From Deinococcus yavapaiensis KR-236 (GTDB lineage Bacteria; Deinococcota; Deinococci; Deinococcales; Deinococcaceae): a DNA stretch of 64,000 nt. The stretch is from contig NZ_QJSX01000005.1 in NCBI RefSeq assembly GCF_003217515.1, positions 1 to 64,000 on the forward strand, read 5' to 3'. Of this stretch, positions 23,371-34,855 are shown piece after piece. The notes under the pieces were generated by a model, which saw nothing but the letters and a program-made list of their open reading frames with translations, had not been told where the DNA came from and searched no databases. Both the position numbers and the translations under genes were made by a program. The stretch's first letter is position 1. The number at the start of each line of letters is the position of its first letter.

Positions 23371-24312
23371 TCAGTTCTTGAACGACTTCCACTCGGCGAC
23401 CGAAGCGTTCGGGTCGACGACGAGCCGCACGTACTGACCGTTGAGCGCGTGATTCAGGCGGCCGCACAAAATGAGGTACACGCCGGGTTTGTTCGCCACG
23501 AAGTCGAGGGTGGCGTCGAACTCGCCCGTGCCTTGCCCGTGCACGAGGACACGCTTGCCCGCCCCCGGAAAGGCGGCGGCGGTGACAGGGTACTGGTCTT
23601 TGAGTTCGCCGCTCTTCGGGGCGTCCACGACGATGGCGGTGTGAAAGGTGTCGCCCATGTTGCGGAAGTTGATGACGACACGCCATCCTTGCGGCACGAC
23701 GAAGCCCTTCTCGCCGTCGGTGACGCCGTTGTAGTTGAAGCCGTCGTTTATGGTGGGACTGCCCGCCTTGACAGTCAGGACGGCCGCGCGGTTCTTCGGC
23801 GCGTTCGTGACCCACATGGAGTCGCCGGGCGGATACTTCACGGCGCTTTGTGCGGCGGTCGGACCGCTCGCGGCGCTCGGGTTGCCGCTCTGCTCGACGC
23901 TCGTCGCAGTGGGCGCAGTTCGCCCGACCTTAGCGACGTACCAGACGTCGTTCAAGGCTTGGCCGAGGGTGTCTCCCGCCTTGCGGTCGCGTTTCCAGTA
24001 GTAAAGCGGCTGGCCGTTGTAAGCGACTTGCCGAGTTTTGTCCTTGCGTTCGATCAAGGTGAGTCGTCCTTGAGCGCCGCCGGGCAGAGTCGGAAGTTGC
24101 GAAGCGAGCACGGGGGGCCAGTTCTCCGCGCAAGCGTCGTAGCAGTTGCTGGTGCCCAGGGAGTCGCGCGTGAAGATGTAAAGCGTCTTGCCGTCCGCAC
24201 CCGTGAGGAACGCCCCGAGTTTGGAGTCTTCGCGCACGTCGAGGCGAAGGCGTGCTTGTTGTGCGACGACGCTCGTCGCCAGCAGCAACCCCACCATTGC
24301 AAATTTGAGCAT
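23371..24312 (-). CDS. Exported protein: secreted-repeat domain plus sulfocyanin-like cupredoxin
   Basis: A 313-residue exported protein. Signal peptide MLKFAMVGLLLATSVVA. Residues about 25-130 carry two copies of the secreted repeat found in COG4315 lipoproteins (ADGKTLYIFTRD...NCYDACAENWPPVL and YNGQPLYYWKRD). Residues about 170-313 look like a sulfocyanin-type cupredoxin. Candidate type-1 copper ligands are His224 (DTFHTAIV), Cys283 and His288 (LILCGRLNHALNGQY). The axial position holds Gln293 instead of Met, as in stellacyanin. The start ATG at 24312 follows AGGAGG; a longer frame upstream lacks a signal peptide at its start. An electron-carrier role is inference. Confidence 0.75.
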   Translation of the reverse strand: MLKFAMVGLLLATSVVAQQARLRLDVREDSKLGAFLTGADGKTLYIFTRDSLGTSNCYDACAENWPPVLASQLPTLPGGAQGRLTLIERKDKTRQVAYNGQPLYYWKRDRKAGDTLGQALNDVWYVAKVGRTAPTATSVEQSGNPSAASGPTAAQSAVKYPPGDSMWVTNAPKNRAAVLTVKAGSPTINDGFNYNGVTDGEKGFVVPQGWRVVINFRNMGDTFHTAIVVDAPKSGELKDQYPVTAAAFPGAGKRVLVHGQGTGEFDATLDFVANKPGVYLILCGRLNHALNGQYVRLVVDPNASVAEWKSFKN

Positions 24313-24463
24313 AGCCCTCCTACGAAAAATAAAGTCGTACGTTCGGAGGGTACGCACGCGGGCGTCACAGTTTTCTTACACCTACACGCGTGCGGACATC
24401 AACTGCGACGCGAGTTCAAGAGTGTTTCAGCGCGGCGTCACGCTCGAAGCGCGAGAAGCCTGA

Positions 24464-24469
24464 TAAGGT
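24464..24469 (+). promoter_or_regulatory. Leaderless -10 (TAAGGT)
   Basis: TAAGGT ends 7 nt before the ATG at 24477; no Shine-Dalgarno is visible. Confidence 0.5.
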
Positions 24470-24476
24470 CGTCCTC

Positions 24477-25340
24477 ATGAGGACCTTGTCTTGGCTGCTC
24501 GGCTTTTGTCTGCTGCTTGGCGCGGCGCACGCCGCCGACGTGGAGGTGCGCGCGACGACCGATCCGAGCGTGCGCGTCGGCATCAGCGGCCTCGACATTC
24601 GCGGCTTCGACGTCGGATTCGGCGTGTCGAACGTGGGCCTCGACCTCAGCGTCGGGCGGCGCCTCGATCTCTCGGCGTTGGGAACGCTCAGTGCCCGCAC
24701 CACGATCGCCGCGACCTTCTCGGGGGCCTTCAATGTCGTCTCGACGGCGAACGGAACCCTCGGCCCGATCGCGCTGAGCTCCTCGCTCAACGCCTTCACG
24801 GCGCCGCCCTCGGCCTTCGATCCGCTCGCCGTCTTCTCGTACGAGCCGACGCCCACCTTGAATTCCGGCTTGTTGTTCAGCGCCACGGGTCGTTACCGCG
24901 TGCAGCGTGACCTCGTCGTCGGCGTGAGCGGCGAGCTCGGCGCGGACTCGGGCGTGAGCGTGTTCGGAGAGATTCGGCGCGACGAACTCACCTTGCGTCT
25001 CGGCGGACGAACGGGCGCGACTGCGACGGGCCTGCTCGTCGGAGCGACGATGCGCGGGGAAACGACGACGCTTGGCGTGGACGCGCTGCTCGGCATGAAC
25101 AGCGTCGGCGTGACGGGCAGCGTCGTCGTTCAAGACCTCTTGGGCGAGAACACCAGCGCTCGCGCTTACCTCGCCTTCGAGCCGTGGCGGACGGCGGCCC
25201 TGCCCTTGCGTTACGGTGCCGACGTCACGCTGCCCGTCGCGCGAGGGGCCTTGACGGCGGGAGTTCGCGGCGGCACGGGCAACGTCGGCTTGCGCGTCTC
25301 GTACGCTTTCCCGCTCGGCGGCCCCGACGACGAGGAGTGA
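24477..25340 (+). CDS. Exported beta-rich protein of unknown function
   Basis: A 287-residue protein with a clear signal peptide (MRTLSWLLGFCLLLGAAHA, cleavage before ADVEV). The rest is made of alternating hydrophobic/polar strands rich in Gly, Thr, Val and Leu, with repeated G-V-x-G patterns. It ends in RVSYAFPLGGPDDEE. The strand pattern resembles an outer-membrane beta-barrel or S-layer-associated protein, but I recognise no family. The start was chosen for the signal peptide and the leaderless -10. It is probably transcribed separately from the LolA-like gene, which has its own -10. Confidence 0.6.
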   Translation: MRTLSWLLGFCLLLGAAHAADVEVRATTDPSVRVGISGLDIRGFDVGFGVSNVGLDLSVGRRLDLSALGTLSARTTIAATFSGAFNVVSTANGTLGPIALSSSLNAFTAPPSAFDPLAVFSYEPTPTLNSGLLFSATGRYRVQRDLVVGVSGELGADSGVSVFGEIRRDELTLRLGGRTGATATGLLVGATMRGETTTLGVDALLGMNSVGVTGSVVVQDLLGENTSARAYLAFEPWRTAALPLRYGADVTLPVARGALTAGVRGGTGNVGLRVSYAFPLGGPDDEE

Positions 25341-25386
25341 GTTCGCAGTCAGTTCCCAGGAAGCCTTCTCATGACCTCGAACGAGA

Positions 25387-25392
25387 TACTGT
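25387..25392 (+). promoter_or_regulatory. Leaderless -10 (TACTGT)
   Basis: TACTGT ends 6 nt before the ATG at 25399. Confidence 0.5.
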
Positions 25393-25398
25393 GACTCG

Positions 25399-26046
25399 AT
25401 GAAGAAAATCTCGCTTCTTTTCCTCGCCCTGCTCGGCAGCGCTTTCGCTCAGTCCGCCAACGAGATCGTCTCGAAGGTGGAAGCCGCGCAGAAGAACGTC
25501 AAGGACTACAGCTTCAAGATCAGCGGCACCGCCAACTTCGAAGGTGGCAGCCAAAAGCTCGACCTCGACGTCAAGGCCATTCCGTCGGCAAGCGTGGCGC
25601 GCGTGCAATTCAACGCGCCCGACGCCTTGGCCGACAACATCATCGTCGTGGACAAGAACACCGTCTCGACGTACCTGTACCTCACGAACCAGATCACCGT
25701 TCAAACCGTCAAGTCGTCGAGCGCGGGCGGCTTCAACTTCGACTTTTCGCAGCTCACGAACGCGTCGCAGTTTTTGTCGGACAACTACAACGTCAAGCTG
25801 GTCGACACGGACGGCGCGTCGGGCAACCGCACCTTCGTCTTGGAAGCCACGTCCAAGAACGGCGGCACGGACCGCAACCGTGTGTGGATCGCCGAGCAAG
25901 GCTGGCGTCCCACCCGCGTGCAAGTCTTCAACGGGTCGGGCAAGGTCACGACGGACCTGACGATCAGCAACTACAAGACGAACACCGGCCTCACGTCCGC
26001 GAAACTGCGCGCCCTTCCGAAGGACGCGGAAGTCGTCAAGCGATAA
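25399..26046 (+). CDS. LolA-like outer-membrane lipoprotein sorting protein
   Basis: A 215-residue exported protein. Signal peptide MKKISLLFLALLGSAFAQ, then a LolA/COG2834-type domain (SANEIVSKVEAAQKNVKDYSFKISG..., LDVKAIPSASVARVQFNAP, VDKNTVSTYL). LolA-fold proteins carry lipids or lipoproteins across the envelope. Here the partner is unknown because Deinococcus lacks a standard Lol ABC system. The C-terminal part (PTRVQVFNGSGKVTTDLTISNYKTNTGL) matches the family ending. A strong terminator follows the gene. Confidence 0.75.
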   Translation: MKKISLLFLALLGSAFAQSANEIVSKVEAAQKNVKDYSFKISGTANFEGGSQKLDLDVKAIPSASVARVQFNAPDALADNIIVVDKNTVSTYLYLTNQITVQTVKSSSAGGFNFDFSQLTNASQFLSDNYNVKLVDTDGASGNRTFVLEATSKNGGTDRNRVWIAEQGWRPTRVQVFNGSGKVTTDLTISNYKTNTGLTSAKLRALPKDAEVVKR

Positions 26047-26060
26047 GCCACGGTCATTGG

Positions 26061-26095
26061 CGAAACGCCCCCTGAAATCAGGGGGCGTTTCGTTT
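26061..26095 (+). terminator. Strong intrinsic terminator
   Basis: A perfect 15-bp inverted repeat (26061-26075 with 26078-26092) whose centre opens to a small GAAA-type loop, followed by TTT. It probably ends the plus-strand LolA-like transcript. Confidence 0.8.
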
Positions 26096-26163
26096 GGCGA
26101 CGTTCTGAACTTAAAGTCCCCTCCTCGGAGGGGACTTCGACGAAAGCGAGCGGACGGCCGCGC

Positions 26164-27020
26164 TTACCCTTTCACGCTTCCCGCCAGCAAGCCGCGCACG
26201 AAGTAGCGGCCGAGCAGGATGTACACGAGCAGGGTCGGCAGGGCGGTGAGCAACGCGCCCGCCATCGGCAAGTTCCAACTCACGGCTTGTCCGCCGGAAA
26301 GTTGGGCGAGGGCCGCCGTGATCGGCTGGCTCGACGGGTTGGCAAGGGTCACGCCGAACAGGAATTCGTTCCAGACTTGCGTGAACTGCCAAATGACGAC
26401 GACGACGAAGCCGGGCACGCTCAGCGGAAAGATGACTTTGCTGTAGATGCCCCAAAAGCCCGCGCCATCAATGCGAGACGCCTCGATGAGCGCGTCGGGC
26501 ACTTCCGAGTAGTAGTTGCGGAAAATCAAGGTGGTGATCGGCAAGCCGTACACGACGTGCGCGAGGATGAGGCCCCACAAGCTGCCGTAAAGACCGATGC
26601 CCTTGATGAACTGGAACAGCGGAATGAGCACCGCTTGGTAGGGAATGAACATCCCGAACAGCATCAACGCGAACAGCAGATCCGCGCCCGGAAACTTCCA
26701 CTTGCTCAGCGCGTACCCGTTGAGGCTGCCCAACAAGGCCGAAAGGGCGGTCGCGGCGACGGCCAGGAGAAGCGAATTTCTCAGGCCGCCCGAGACTTTG
26801 CTCCACGCCTCGGTGAAGCTGCCCCAATTCCACGTGCCTGGCAGGTGCCAAGTCGTGTCGAGGTTGATGGCGTCGGGCGTCTTGAGGGCCGTGACGATCA
26901 GAAGATAGATCGGCACGAGAAAGAACAAGGCGGCGACGACGAGGGCGAGGTACACCAAGGCTCTCGAGAGCGAGAAGCGGCGCGGCGCGGCGCTTGCGCG
27001 CGTTTCAGGCACGGTCGTGG

Positions 27021-27024
<4 letters not shown>
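26164..27024 (-). CDS. Sugar ABC transporter permease (MalG/GtsC type)
   Basis: A 286-residue inner-membrane permease with about six transmembrane segments. The EAA loop that docks the ATPase is EASRIDGAGFWGIYSKVIFPL. It is the second of the two permeases of a CUT1-family importer. It overlaps the upstream permease by 4 nt (27021-27024; GTG start at 27024). The binding protein encoded upstream resembles glucose-type proteins, so glucose or a related sugar is likely. No ATPase gene is nearby; such importers often share one MsmK-type ATPase encoded elsewhere. Confidence 0.9.
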
Positions 27025-28175
<1,151 letters not shown>

Positions 28176-28249
28176 GACAAACTCTCCTTAAGCGAGGAGG
28201 CGACACCGCGACGATGCCGCCCCCACCGTTCAGACGTGAAAGAAACTTG

Positions 28250-29490
<1,241 letters not shown>

Positions 29491-29494
<4 letters not shown>

Positions 29495-30801
29495 ACGTCC
29501 CTCCAGGGGGTTACGGAAATCGACGGGTGTTGTGTGGAATGAGCGGGTGGCGTGGACGGTGAGGCGGCAGGGGGCGCGTTGGCCCCGCTGACGCGGTACA
29601 GGCGGCGCAGGCCGCGCGGCGTGAAGAGTTCCTCGAGCATCATGGCGCCCGCGCCGAGGACGCCGACGTTCGCGCCGAGGTGGCTGAGGTCGATGGCGAC
29701 GCTGTCACGGCTGATGTGCAGGGCGCGCTCGGCGACGACGTCGCGCACCGCGTCGATCAAAGGTTGCCCCGCGAGGGCGAGTTGCCCGCCGATCACGACG
29801 ACGCTGGGATTGAAGAGGTTGAGGACGGTGGTGATGGCCACGCCGAGGTGGCGGCCCGTTTCCTGCCACACGTCACGGGCGATGGTGTCACAGTCGGCGA
29901 AACGCAGCAGATCGGCGAGGTCGCTCATCGCGGTGAGGTTGGAGCGCGACTCGCCGCGCACCTTGGCGCGCATGTTCGCGACGACGATGTCGGCGGCGGC
30001 GTAGCTTTCGAGGCTGCCGGGATTGCCGCTGCGGCCCCTCGGTCCCATCTCGTTGATGGAGATGTGACCGATTTCGCCCGCCCCGCCGCGCGCACCTCGG
30101 TACAGATGCCCGCCGAGCAGGATGCCCGCCCCGATGCCTTTGGCGGCCTTGATGTAGATGAGGTCGGGCGTGCCCTTGTGGATGCCGAAGCGCCACTCGG
30201 CGAGCGCGCCGAGGTTGGCGTCGTTGTCGGCCGTGACGGGAACGGGAAAGCGGGCGCCGAGCGCGGCGGCGATGTTCTCGCCGTCCCAGTTGGACATGTT
30301 GGGAGGCCGCACGACCTTGCCCGTGTGGTGATCGACCGGGCCAGGAACGCCGACACCGATCATGGCGACTTGCTCGAGCGTGACGCCCGAGCGTCCGAGG
30401 ACGACGTGCAGAAGGCGCTCGATTTCACGGTAGGTGGCGGCGGGACCGGAGGCGATGTCGTGCTTTCGCTCTTCGAAGGCGACCACGTCGCAGCGCAAGT
30501 CGAGGAGGGCGACGCGAAGGTGTCGGGCGCCGAGGTCGACGGCCAACAGGTACACGGCGCGGGCGCACAGTCGCAGCATGGTCGCCTTGCGGCCCGCGCC
30601 CGCGCGGCTTTCGTCGCGCCCGACTTCCTCGAGCAAGCCCGCGTCGAGCAGCTCGGCGACGATGTTGCTGATGGCGCTGCGCGACAAGCCGACGCGGCGC
30701 GACAATTCGACGCGAGAGAGGTCCTCGTGCCACAACATTTTCAGGAGCAACAGCGTGTGTTGCGCCCGAATGGCAGCCAAATCGAGGACATCATGGGTCA
30801 T
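29491..30801 (-). CDS. ROK-family transcriptional repressor
   Basis: A 436-residue regulator. N-terminal winged HTH (about 10-75: LSRVELSRRVGLSRSAISNIVAELLDAGLL), then a ROK sugar-kinase-like domain with LLAVDLGARHLRVALLD and VTADNDANLGALAEWRFG. The zinc-binding CxCGxxGC motif of most ROK proteins is absent: the region reads GPRGRSGNPGSLE with no Cys. It heads the operon with the sugar ABC genes and probably represses it until the sugar is present. The C-terminus (about 405-436) is a Pro/Ser-rich tail. Candidate promoter and operator lie upstream at 30882-30920. Confidence 0.88.
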
Positions 30802-30881
30802 CGCGAACGAACCTTTCTGCCGAACCCTTGAAGGGCGCGGCGCACTTCTCCCGCTTTTCGCGGTCTCATGGAGGTGAAGTG

Positions 30882-30920
30882 AAGGTACGCTTCAGCGATT
30901 TTGTTTGTCAAATGAACAAA
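30882..30920 (-). promoter_or_regulatory. Promoter and candidate operator of the ROK-ABC operon
   Basis: On the minus strand TTGACA (30911-30906) and TACCTT (30887-30882) are 18 nt apart. The -35 is embedded in an inverted repeat TTTGT-N7-ACAAA (30904-30920, plus strand). This is a good place for autorepression by the ROK protein. Confidence 0.6.
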
Positions 30921-31192
30921 TGAATGGGAGCGGTTACACGGTCATTTACCTTTTGGAAGTGCTTCAAGATCGCGTATTCACCAGTAGTGACAACCATTAC
31001 CTCTCATGAAACGAGAGGAACGATTCCGCACCTGCCCTTTCACTGAGGCGTTTGGTCGCACCGCTTTCTTCGTCCAGTGCTGGCATGACGGCATCTAGGG
31101 CACGGCGGCGTTCTCGTGTGCTCCTTATGAGGGTTAAAAAGACGAGTCTCACAAGAGCGTGCGGCTGGAAAACGCCACGAACAAAGACGAGC

Positions 31193-31238
31193 ACGCCCGC
31201 CTCGAGCGCCAAACAAACGGTCGGCTCGAAGCGGGCGT
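31193..31238 (-). terminator. Hairpin downstream of lysS
   Basis: A 14-bp stem (31193-31206 with 31225-31238, one G-T pair) with an 18-nt loop lies 17 nt after the lysS stop. On the minus strand only a weak T-run (GTCTTTG) follows, so termination is likely but not certain. Confidence 0.45.
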
Positions 31239-31254
31239 CGTGTTGCGACGAGAA

Positions 31255-32760
31255 TTACTCGTCGGTGGGTTCGGGTGGGACGGCTTCGTCCGACTTCTCG
31301 GGCCGCAGCAGCGGAAAGAGGAGCACGTCCCGAATCGACGCCTTGTCGGTCAGGAGCATCGTGAGACGGTCGATGCCCATGCCCATTCCGGCGGCGGGCG
31401 GCATGCCGTACTCGAGGGCCAGCAAGAAGTCCTCGTCCTGCTGATGCGCCTCGTCGTCCCCCGCTTCGCGGCGCGCCGTCTGCGCTTCGAAGCGCGCTCT
31501 TTGATCGAGAGCGTCGTTGAGCTCCGAGTAGATCGGCGCGAGCTCGAAGCCCGCCACGAACAAGTCCGTACGCTCGGTAAGCGCGTCGCGCGTGCGGTGC
31601 TTCTTCACGAGCGGTGAGATCGCCAACGGCATGTCCACGAGGAACGTCGGATTCACGAGGTTCGGCTCCAAGTACTCGCCGCTCACCTTCTCCAGCAGCT
31701 TGTAGTCGGGCACCTTGCGCCACTCCGGGTGACGCTCGTTCGCCCACGTTCGCAGCGCTTCGGCGTCCATGGGATCGAAGCCGAGCTTCGCCGCTTCCCG
31801 AACGGCCGCCGCGAAGTCGAGGCGCGCGAACGGACGCGCGAAATTCACTTCCCGCCCGCCGAACGTGATCGTCTCGCGTCCGTGAATCGTCGTGACGAGT
31901 CCGTGCAACAGCTCTTCGACGAGGGCCATCATGTCGTTGTAATCCGCGTAGGCCCAGTAGAACTCCAACATCGTGAACTCGGGGTTGTGCGTCGCGTCGA
32001 TGCCTTCGTTGCGATAGTTGCGTCCGATCTCGAAGACCTTCTCGAAGCCGCCCACGAGCAGGCGCTTGAGGTACAGCTCGAGCGAAATGCGCAACGAGAA
32101 CTCGTGTGACAAGGCGTTGTGGAACGTCTTGAACGGCTTGGCTTCCGTACCGCCCGGAATCGACTGGAGGGTCGGCCCCTCGACTTCCAGGAAGCCGCGA
32201 TCTTCGAGAAAGCGGCGAATGAACGACAAAATGCGCGCGCGCGTCTTGAAGACGGCGCGCGACTCGAGGTTCGTCATGAGGTCGAGGTAGCGGCGCCGTG
32301 AACGCAATTCCGGGTCGGCGAGGCCGTGGAACTTGTCGGGCAGCGGATGGAGCGCCTTCACGAGCGGCGTCCACTCTCGCACGTGCAACGTGACCTGTCC
32401 CGTCTTCGTGACGAACGGAAAGCCCTTCACCCCGATGATGTCGCCGAGGTCGAGGTGCTTGAGAAGCGCGAAGTTCTCGAGGTCGTTCTTGCGGAAGAAG
32501 AGTTGCAGCGTGCCCGTCTCGTCTTGCAAGTCCATGAAGGCCGCGCCGCCTTGGATGCGCATGCGCATGAGGCGACCCGCGAGGGCGTACGTCTCGCCTT
32601 CCCACGCCGTGCCGGGCTCGCCGCCCGGATGCGACGTCAGAACGTCCGACGTGTGATGCGTCTGCGGGTACGCGTAGGGAAAGGCCTCGAAGCCCGCCTC
32701 CGTCAGCGCTTTTTGATTGTTGAGTCGAGCGATGGTCTGCTCGTGAAGGCCGTCGTGCAT
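31255..32760 (-). CDS. lysS: Lysyl-tRNA synthetase, class II
   Basis: A 501-residue class II synthetase charging tRNA-Lys. The N-terminal OB-fold (about 55-150: ALAGRLMRMRIQGGAAFMDLQDETG) binds the anticodon. Motif 2 is near FEIGRNYRNEGIDATHNPEFTMLEFYWAYADY. Motif 3 is GMPPAAGMGMGIDRLTMLLT. The start is ATG at 32760, set by TATACT 7 nt upstream; the frame is open further but carries no homology. It lies 23 nt downstream of the antiporter gene on the same strand. Confidence 0.96.
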   Translation of the reverse strand: MHDGLHEQTIARLNNQKALTEAGFEAFPYAYPQTHHTSDVLTSHPGGEPGTAWEGETYALAGRLMRMRIQGGAAFMDLQDETGTLQLFFRKNDLENFALLKHLDLGDIIGVKGFPFVTKTGQVTLHVREWTPLVKALHPLPDKFHGLADPELRSRRRYLDLMTNLESRAVFKTRARILSFIRRFLEDRGFLEVEGPTLQSIPGGTEAKPFKTFHNALSHEFSLRISLELYLKRLLVGGFEKVFEIGRNYRNEGIDATHNPEFTMLEFYWAYADYNDMMALVEELLHGLVTTIHGRETITFGGREVNFARPFARLDFAAAVREAAKLGFDPMDAEALRTWANERHPEWRKVPDYKLLEKVSGEYLEPNLVNPTFLVDMPLAISPLVKKHRTRDALTERTDLFVAGFELAPIYSELNDALDQRARFEAQTARREAGDDEAHQQDEDFLLALEYGMPPAAGMGMGIDRLTMLLTDKASIRDVLLFPLLRPEKSDEAVPPEPTDE

Positions 32761-32767
32761 GAGAGGC

Positions 32768-32773
32768 AGTATA
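32768..32773 (-). promoter_or_regulatory. Leaderless -10 (TATACT) of lysS
   Basis: TATACT on the minus strand ends 7 nt before the lysS ATG; no Shine-Dalgarno. Confidence 0.55.
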
Positions 32774-32783
32774 CCCTCCGGCT

Positions 32784-34802
32784 TCAGAGGGTCACCTTGT
32801 CCTCGTAGCACCACGCCCACGTCTCGCCTTTCTCGACGCTGCGAACGAGCGGATGGGCCGTGGTGTGGTGATGTTTCGTCGCGTGCTTGTTCTTGCTGGA
32901 GTCGCAGCAACCGACGTGCCCGCACGTCAGGCATACCCGCAGGTGGACCCACGAGTCGCCGGAGGCGAGGCATTCCTCGCAGCCGTCCGTTCTCGGAACG
33001 ACGGTCGTGGCGGCGGAAGTGTGCGTGCAGGCGCTCGAAGCCCGCTGGGATGGAGTCAGTGAGACCTCGGCGGCGGGCACGAAGCGTTCTTCACGGCGTT
33101 GCGGACGTGGACCAGTTTCGGACATGTCAGACCTCAAAGCGTGGGCGAGGAGTTCGAGGACTTCGTCGTGGTCGCTCATCACATCATGAGCGCCCGCCGA
33201 GCGCAACTCGTGGGCGTGACGCTCCTCGGCGCTCGCGACGACGCGCACGTTCGGGTAGTTGGCGCGCACGACGGAGACGACGCGGCCCGCCATTTCGACT
33301 TCGTCGTCGGGCACGATCAGCAGGCGCGCTCGGTCCGCGCCCGCCTCGGCGAGCATGTACGGACGGCTGTAGTCGCCGAGCATGACGTGATAGCCCGCCT
33401 GTTGAGCTTGCTGCGCTCCGTCGGGACTGAGAGTGACGATGCCGAACGGCACGTCGGCGGCGTGCAGCGCCCCCGCGATTCGCCTTCCGAGGTCGCCGTA
33501 CCCGGCGATGAGCACGTGGTCGCGCAGCCCTCCGAACCCTTCGTGGGGTTCGGCAGTGGAGGACGCGGGCGTCGATTTCGAGAATCGCTCGCCGATCGTC
33601 CCGCCGAGCCGCGCGAGGACGGGCGTGAGGGCCATCAGGACGACCGTGGCGGCGATGAAGGCTTGGGTGCCGCCCGTACCGAGCCCGGCGGGCGACAGGC
33701 CGTACTCGCGGCCCGTGCGTTCCAAGACAAAGGAGAACTCGCCGATCTGCGCGAGCAGGAAGCCCGCGCCGAGAGCGACGCCGGGCGCGTATCCCAGGAG
33801 ACGCGCGCCGAACGCGGACGTGAGGGCCTTCACGGTGACGACGAGCAGCAGCACGCCCGCGACGAGAGGAAGGTTCGCGAGCAGAAAGCGCACGTCGAGC
33901 AGCAACCCCACGGACACGAAGAAGGCGGCGCTGAACAAGATCTGCAGGGGCAGGACCTCGCCGAGCGCTTGACGCCCGAAGCGGCTTTCGGATACGACGA
34001 GGCCCGCGAGGAACGCGCCGAGGGCCAAACTCACCCCGGCGACGGAACTGATCCAGGCGGTGCCGAAGCAGATCGCGATGACGGTCAGCAAGAAGATCTC
34101 TTGCGAGCAGGTGCGCGCGACGGCTTCCAGGACGAGCGGCATCACGCGCCGCGCGAAGATCAGGACGCCCGCGACGAGCAGGGCGGCCTTGCCGAGCGCC
34201 CACACGATGTCGAGGGGTGATCCGCCTCGTCCGCCCAAGATCGGCACGAGCAGGACCATCACGACGACGGCGAGGTCCTGGAAGATCAGCATCCCGAGGC
34301 TCACCTGGCCCGTCTCGGAGCTCGTTTGGCCCTTGTCGGAGAGAAGCTTCATGACGATCGCCGTGCTCGACAAGGCCAGCAGGCAGCCCGTGAAGATGGC
34401 GGCGTTGAGGGCCACGCCGAAGGGAATCAGGGCGAGGGTCGTCACGACGATGACTCCCGCGACCTGAAGGCCGCCTCCGACGAAGATCAGGCGCCCGATG
34501 CGCGCGAGGCGATCGAGGCTGAACTCGATGCCGATGGCGAAGAGCAGCAAGATCACGCCGAGCTCGGCGGCGGCGTTGATGAGCTCTTCGTTTCGTACGA
34601 GCCCGAGGACGCTCGGGCCCGCCACGACGCCGGCGAGCAGAAAGCCGATGATCGGCACGAGGCCGAGGCGGAACGACAGGTACGCCACGCCCGCCGCGAG
34701 CAAGGCGAGCAAGGTGAGTTGCGGAAAGAACGGCGGCGCTTCTCCGGCGGCGAACGCGGTCGACGCGAGCAGGAAGGCGGCCAGCCCCACGAGTCGCTTC
34801 AT
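32784..34802 (-). CDS. CPA2/KefB-type cation:proton antiporter with TrkA-N and UBP zinc-finger domains
   Basis: A 672-residue three-part protein. Residues about 1-410: twelve or so transmembrane segments of the CPA2 exchanger family (LGLVPIIGFLLAGVVAGP, LALSSTAIVMKLL, FQDLAVVVMVLLVPIL). About 430-550: TrkA-N Rossmann domain (HVLIAGYGDLGRRIAGALH). About 600-672: a UBP-type zinc finger with CEEC, CLTCGHVGCCDSSKNKHATKHHHTTAHPL and WAWCYED. A probable signal or first helix starts at MKRLVGLAAFLL. The start at 34802 is set by TACTCT 5 nt upstream; two earlier ATGs exist. The transported ion (K+ or Na+) is unknown. Confidence 0.88.
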   Translation of the reverse strand: MKRLVGLAAFLLASTAFAAGEAPPFFPQLTLLALLAAGVAYLSFRLGLVPIIGFLLAGVVAGPSVLGLVRNEELINAAAELGVILLLFAIGIEFSLDRLARIGRLIFVGGGLQVAGVIVVTTLALIPFGVALNAAIFTGCLLALSSTAIVMKLLSDKGQTSSETGQVSLGMLIFQDLAVVVMVLLVPILGGRGGSPLDIVWALGKAALLVAGVLIFARRVMPLVLEAVARTCSQEIFLLTVIAICFGTAWISSVAGVSLALGAFLAGLVVSESRFGRQALGEVLPLQILFSAAFFVSVGLLLDVRFLLANLPLVAGVLLLVVTVKALTSAFGARLLGYAPGVALGAGFLLAQIGEFSFVLERTGREYGLSPAGLGTGGTQAFIAATVVLMALTPVLARLGGTIGERFSKSTPASSTAEPHEGFGGLRDHVLIAGYGDLGRRIAGALHAADVPFGIVTLSPDGAQQAQQAGYHVMLGDYSRPYMLAEAGADRARLLIVPDDEVEMAGRVVSVVRANYPNVRVVASAEERHAHELRSAGAHDVMSDHDEVLELLAHALRSDMSETGPRPQRREERFVPAAEVSLTPSQRASSACTHTSAATTVVPRTDGCEECLASGDSWVHLRVCLTCGHVGCCDSSKNKHATKHHHTTAHPLVRSVEKGETWAWCYEDKVTL

Positions 34803-34807
34803 AATGC

Positions 34808-34813
34808 AGAGTA
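34808..34813 (-). promoter_or_regulatory. Leaderless -10 (TACTCT) of the antiporter gene
   Basis: TACTCT on the minus strand ends 5 nt before the ATG at 34802. A divergent leaderless promoter for moaB lies 31 nt away. Confidence 0.4.
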
Positions 34814-34843
34814 TCATCACGAAGCTTCACGAAAACTTCGGGA

Positions 34844-34849
34844 TAGACT
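34844..34849 (+). promoter_or_regulatory. Leaderless -10 (TAGACT) of moaB
   Basis: TAGACT ends 6 nt before the ATG at 34856. Confidence 0.55.
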
Positions 34850-34855
34850 CCGCGC

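Larger units (their letters stand above)
30802..31254. other. 453-nt gap between the ROK regulator and lysS
   Basis: The left part (30802-30960) holds the ROK promoter and leader. CCTCTC/GAGAGG (31000-31005 with 31013-31018) makes a small hairpin. The right part holds the lysS terminator candidate. A 71-codon minus-strand frame starting with TTG at 31212 has no family resemblance and overlaps the hairpin. I see no gene in the remainder. Confidence 0.5.

Noticed and set aside
30997..31212. 71-codon minus-strand frame between the ROK gene and lysS
   Set aside because: It starts with TTG without a ribosome site, overlaps the hairpin after lysS and has no recognisable sequence.
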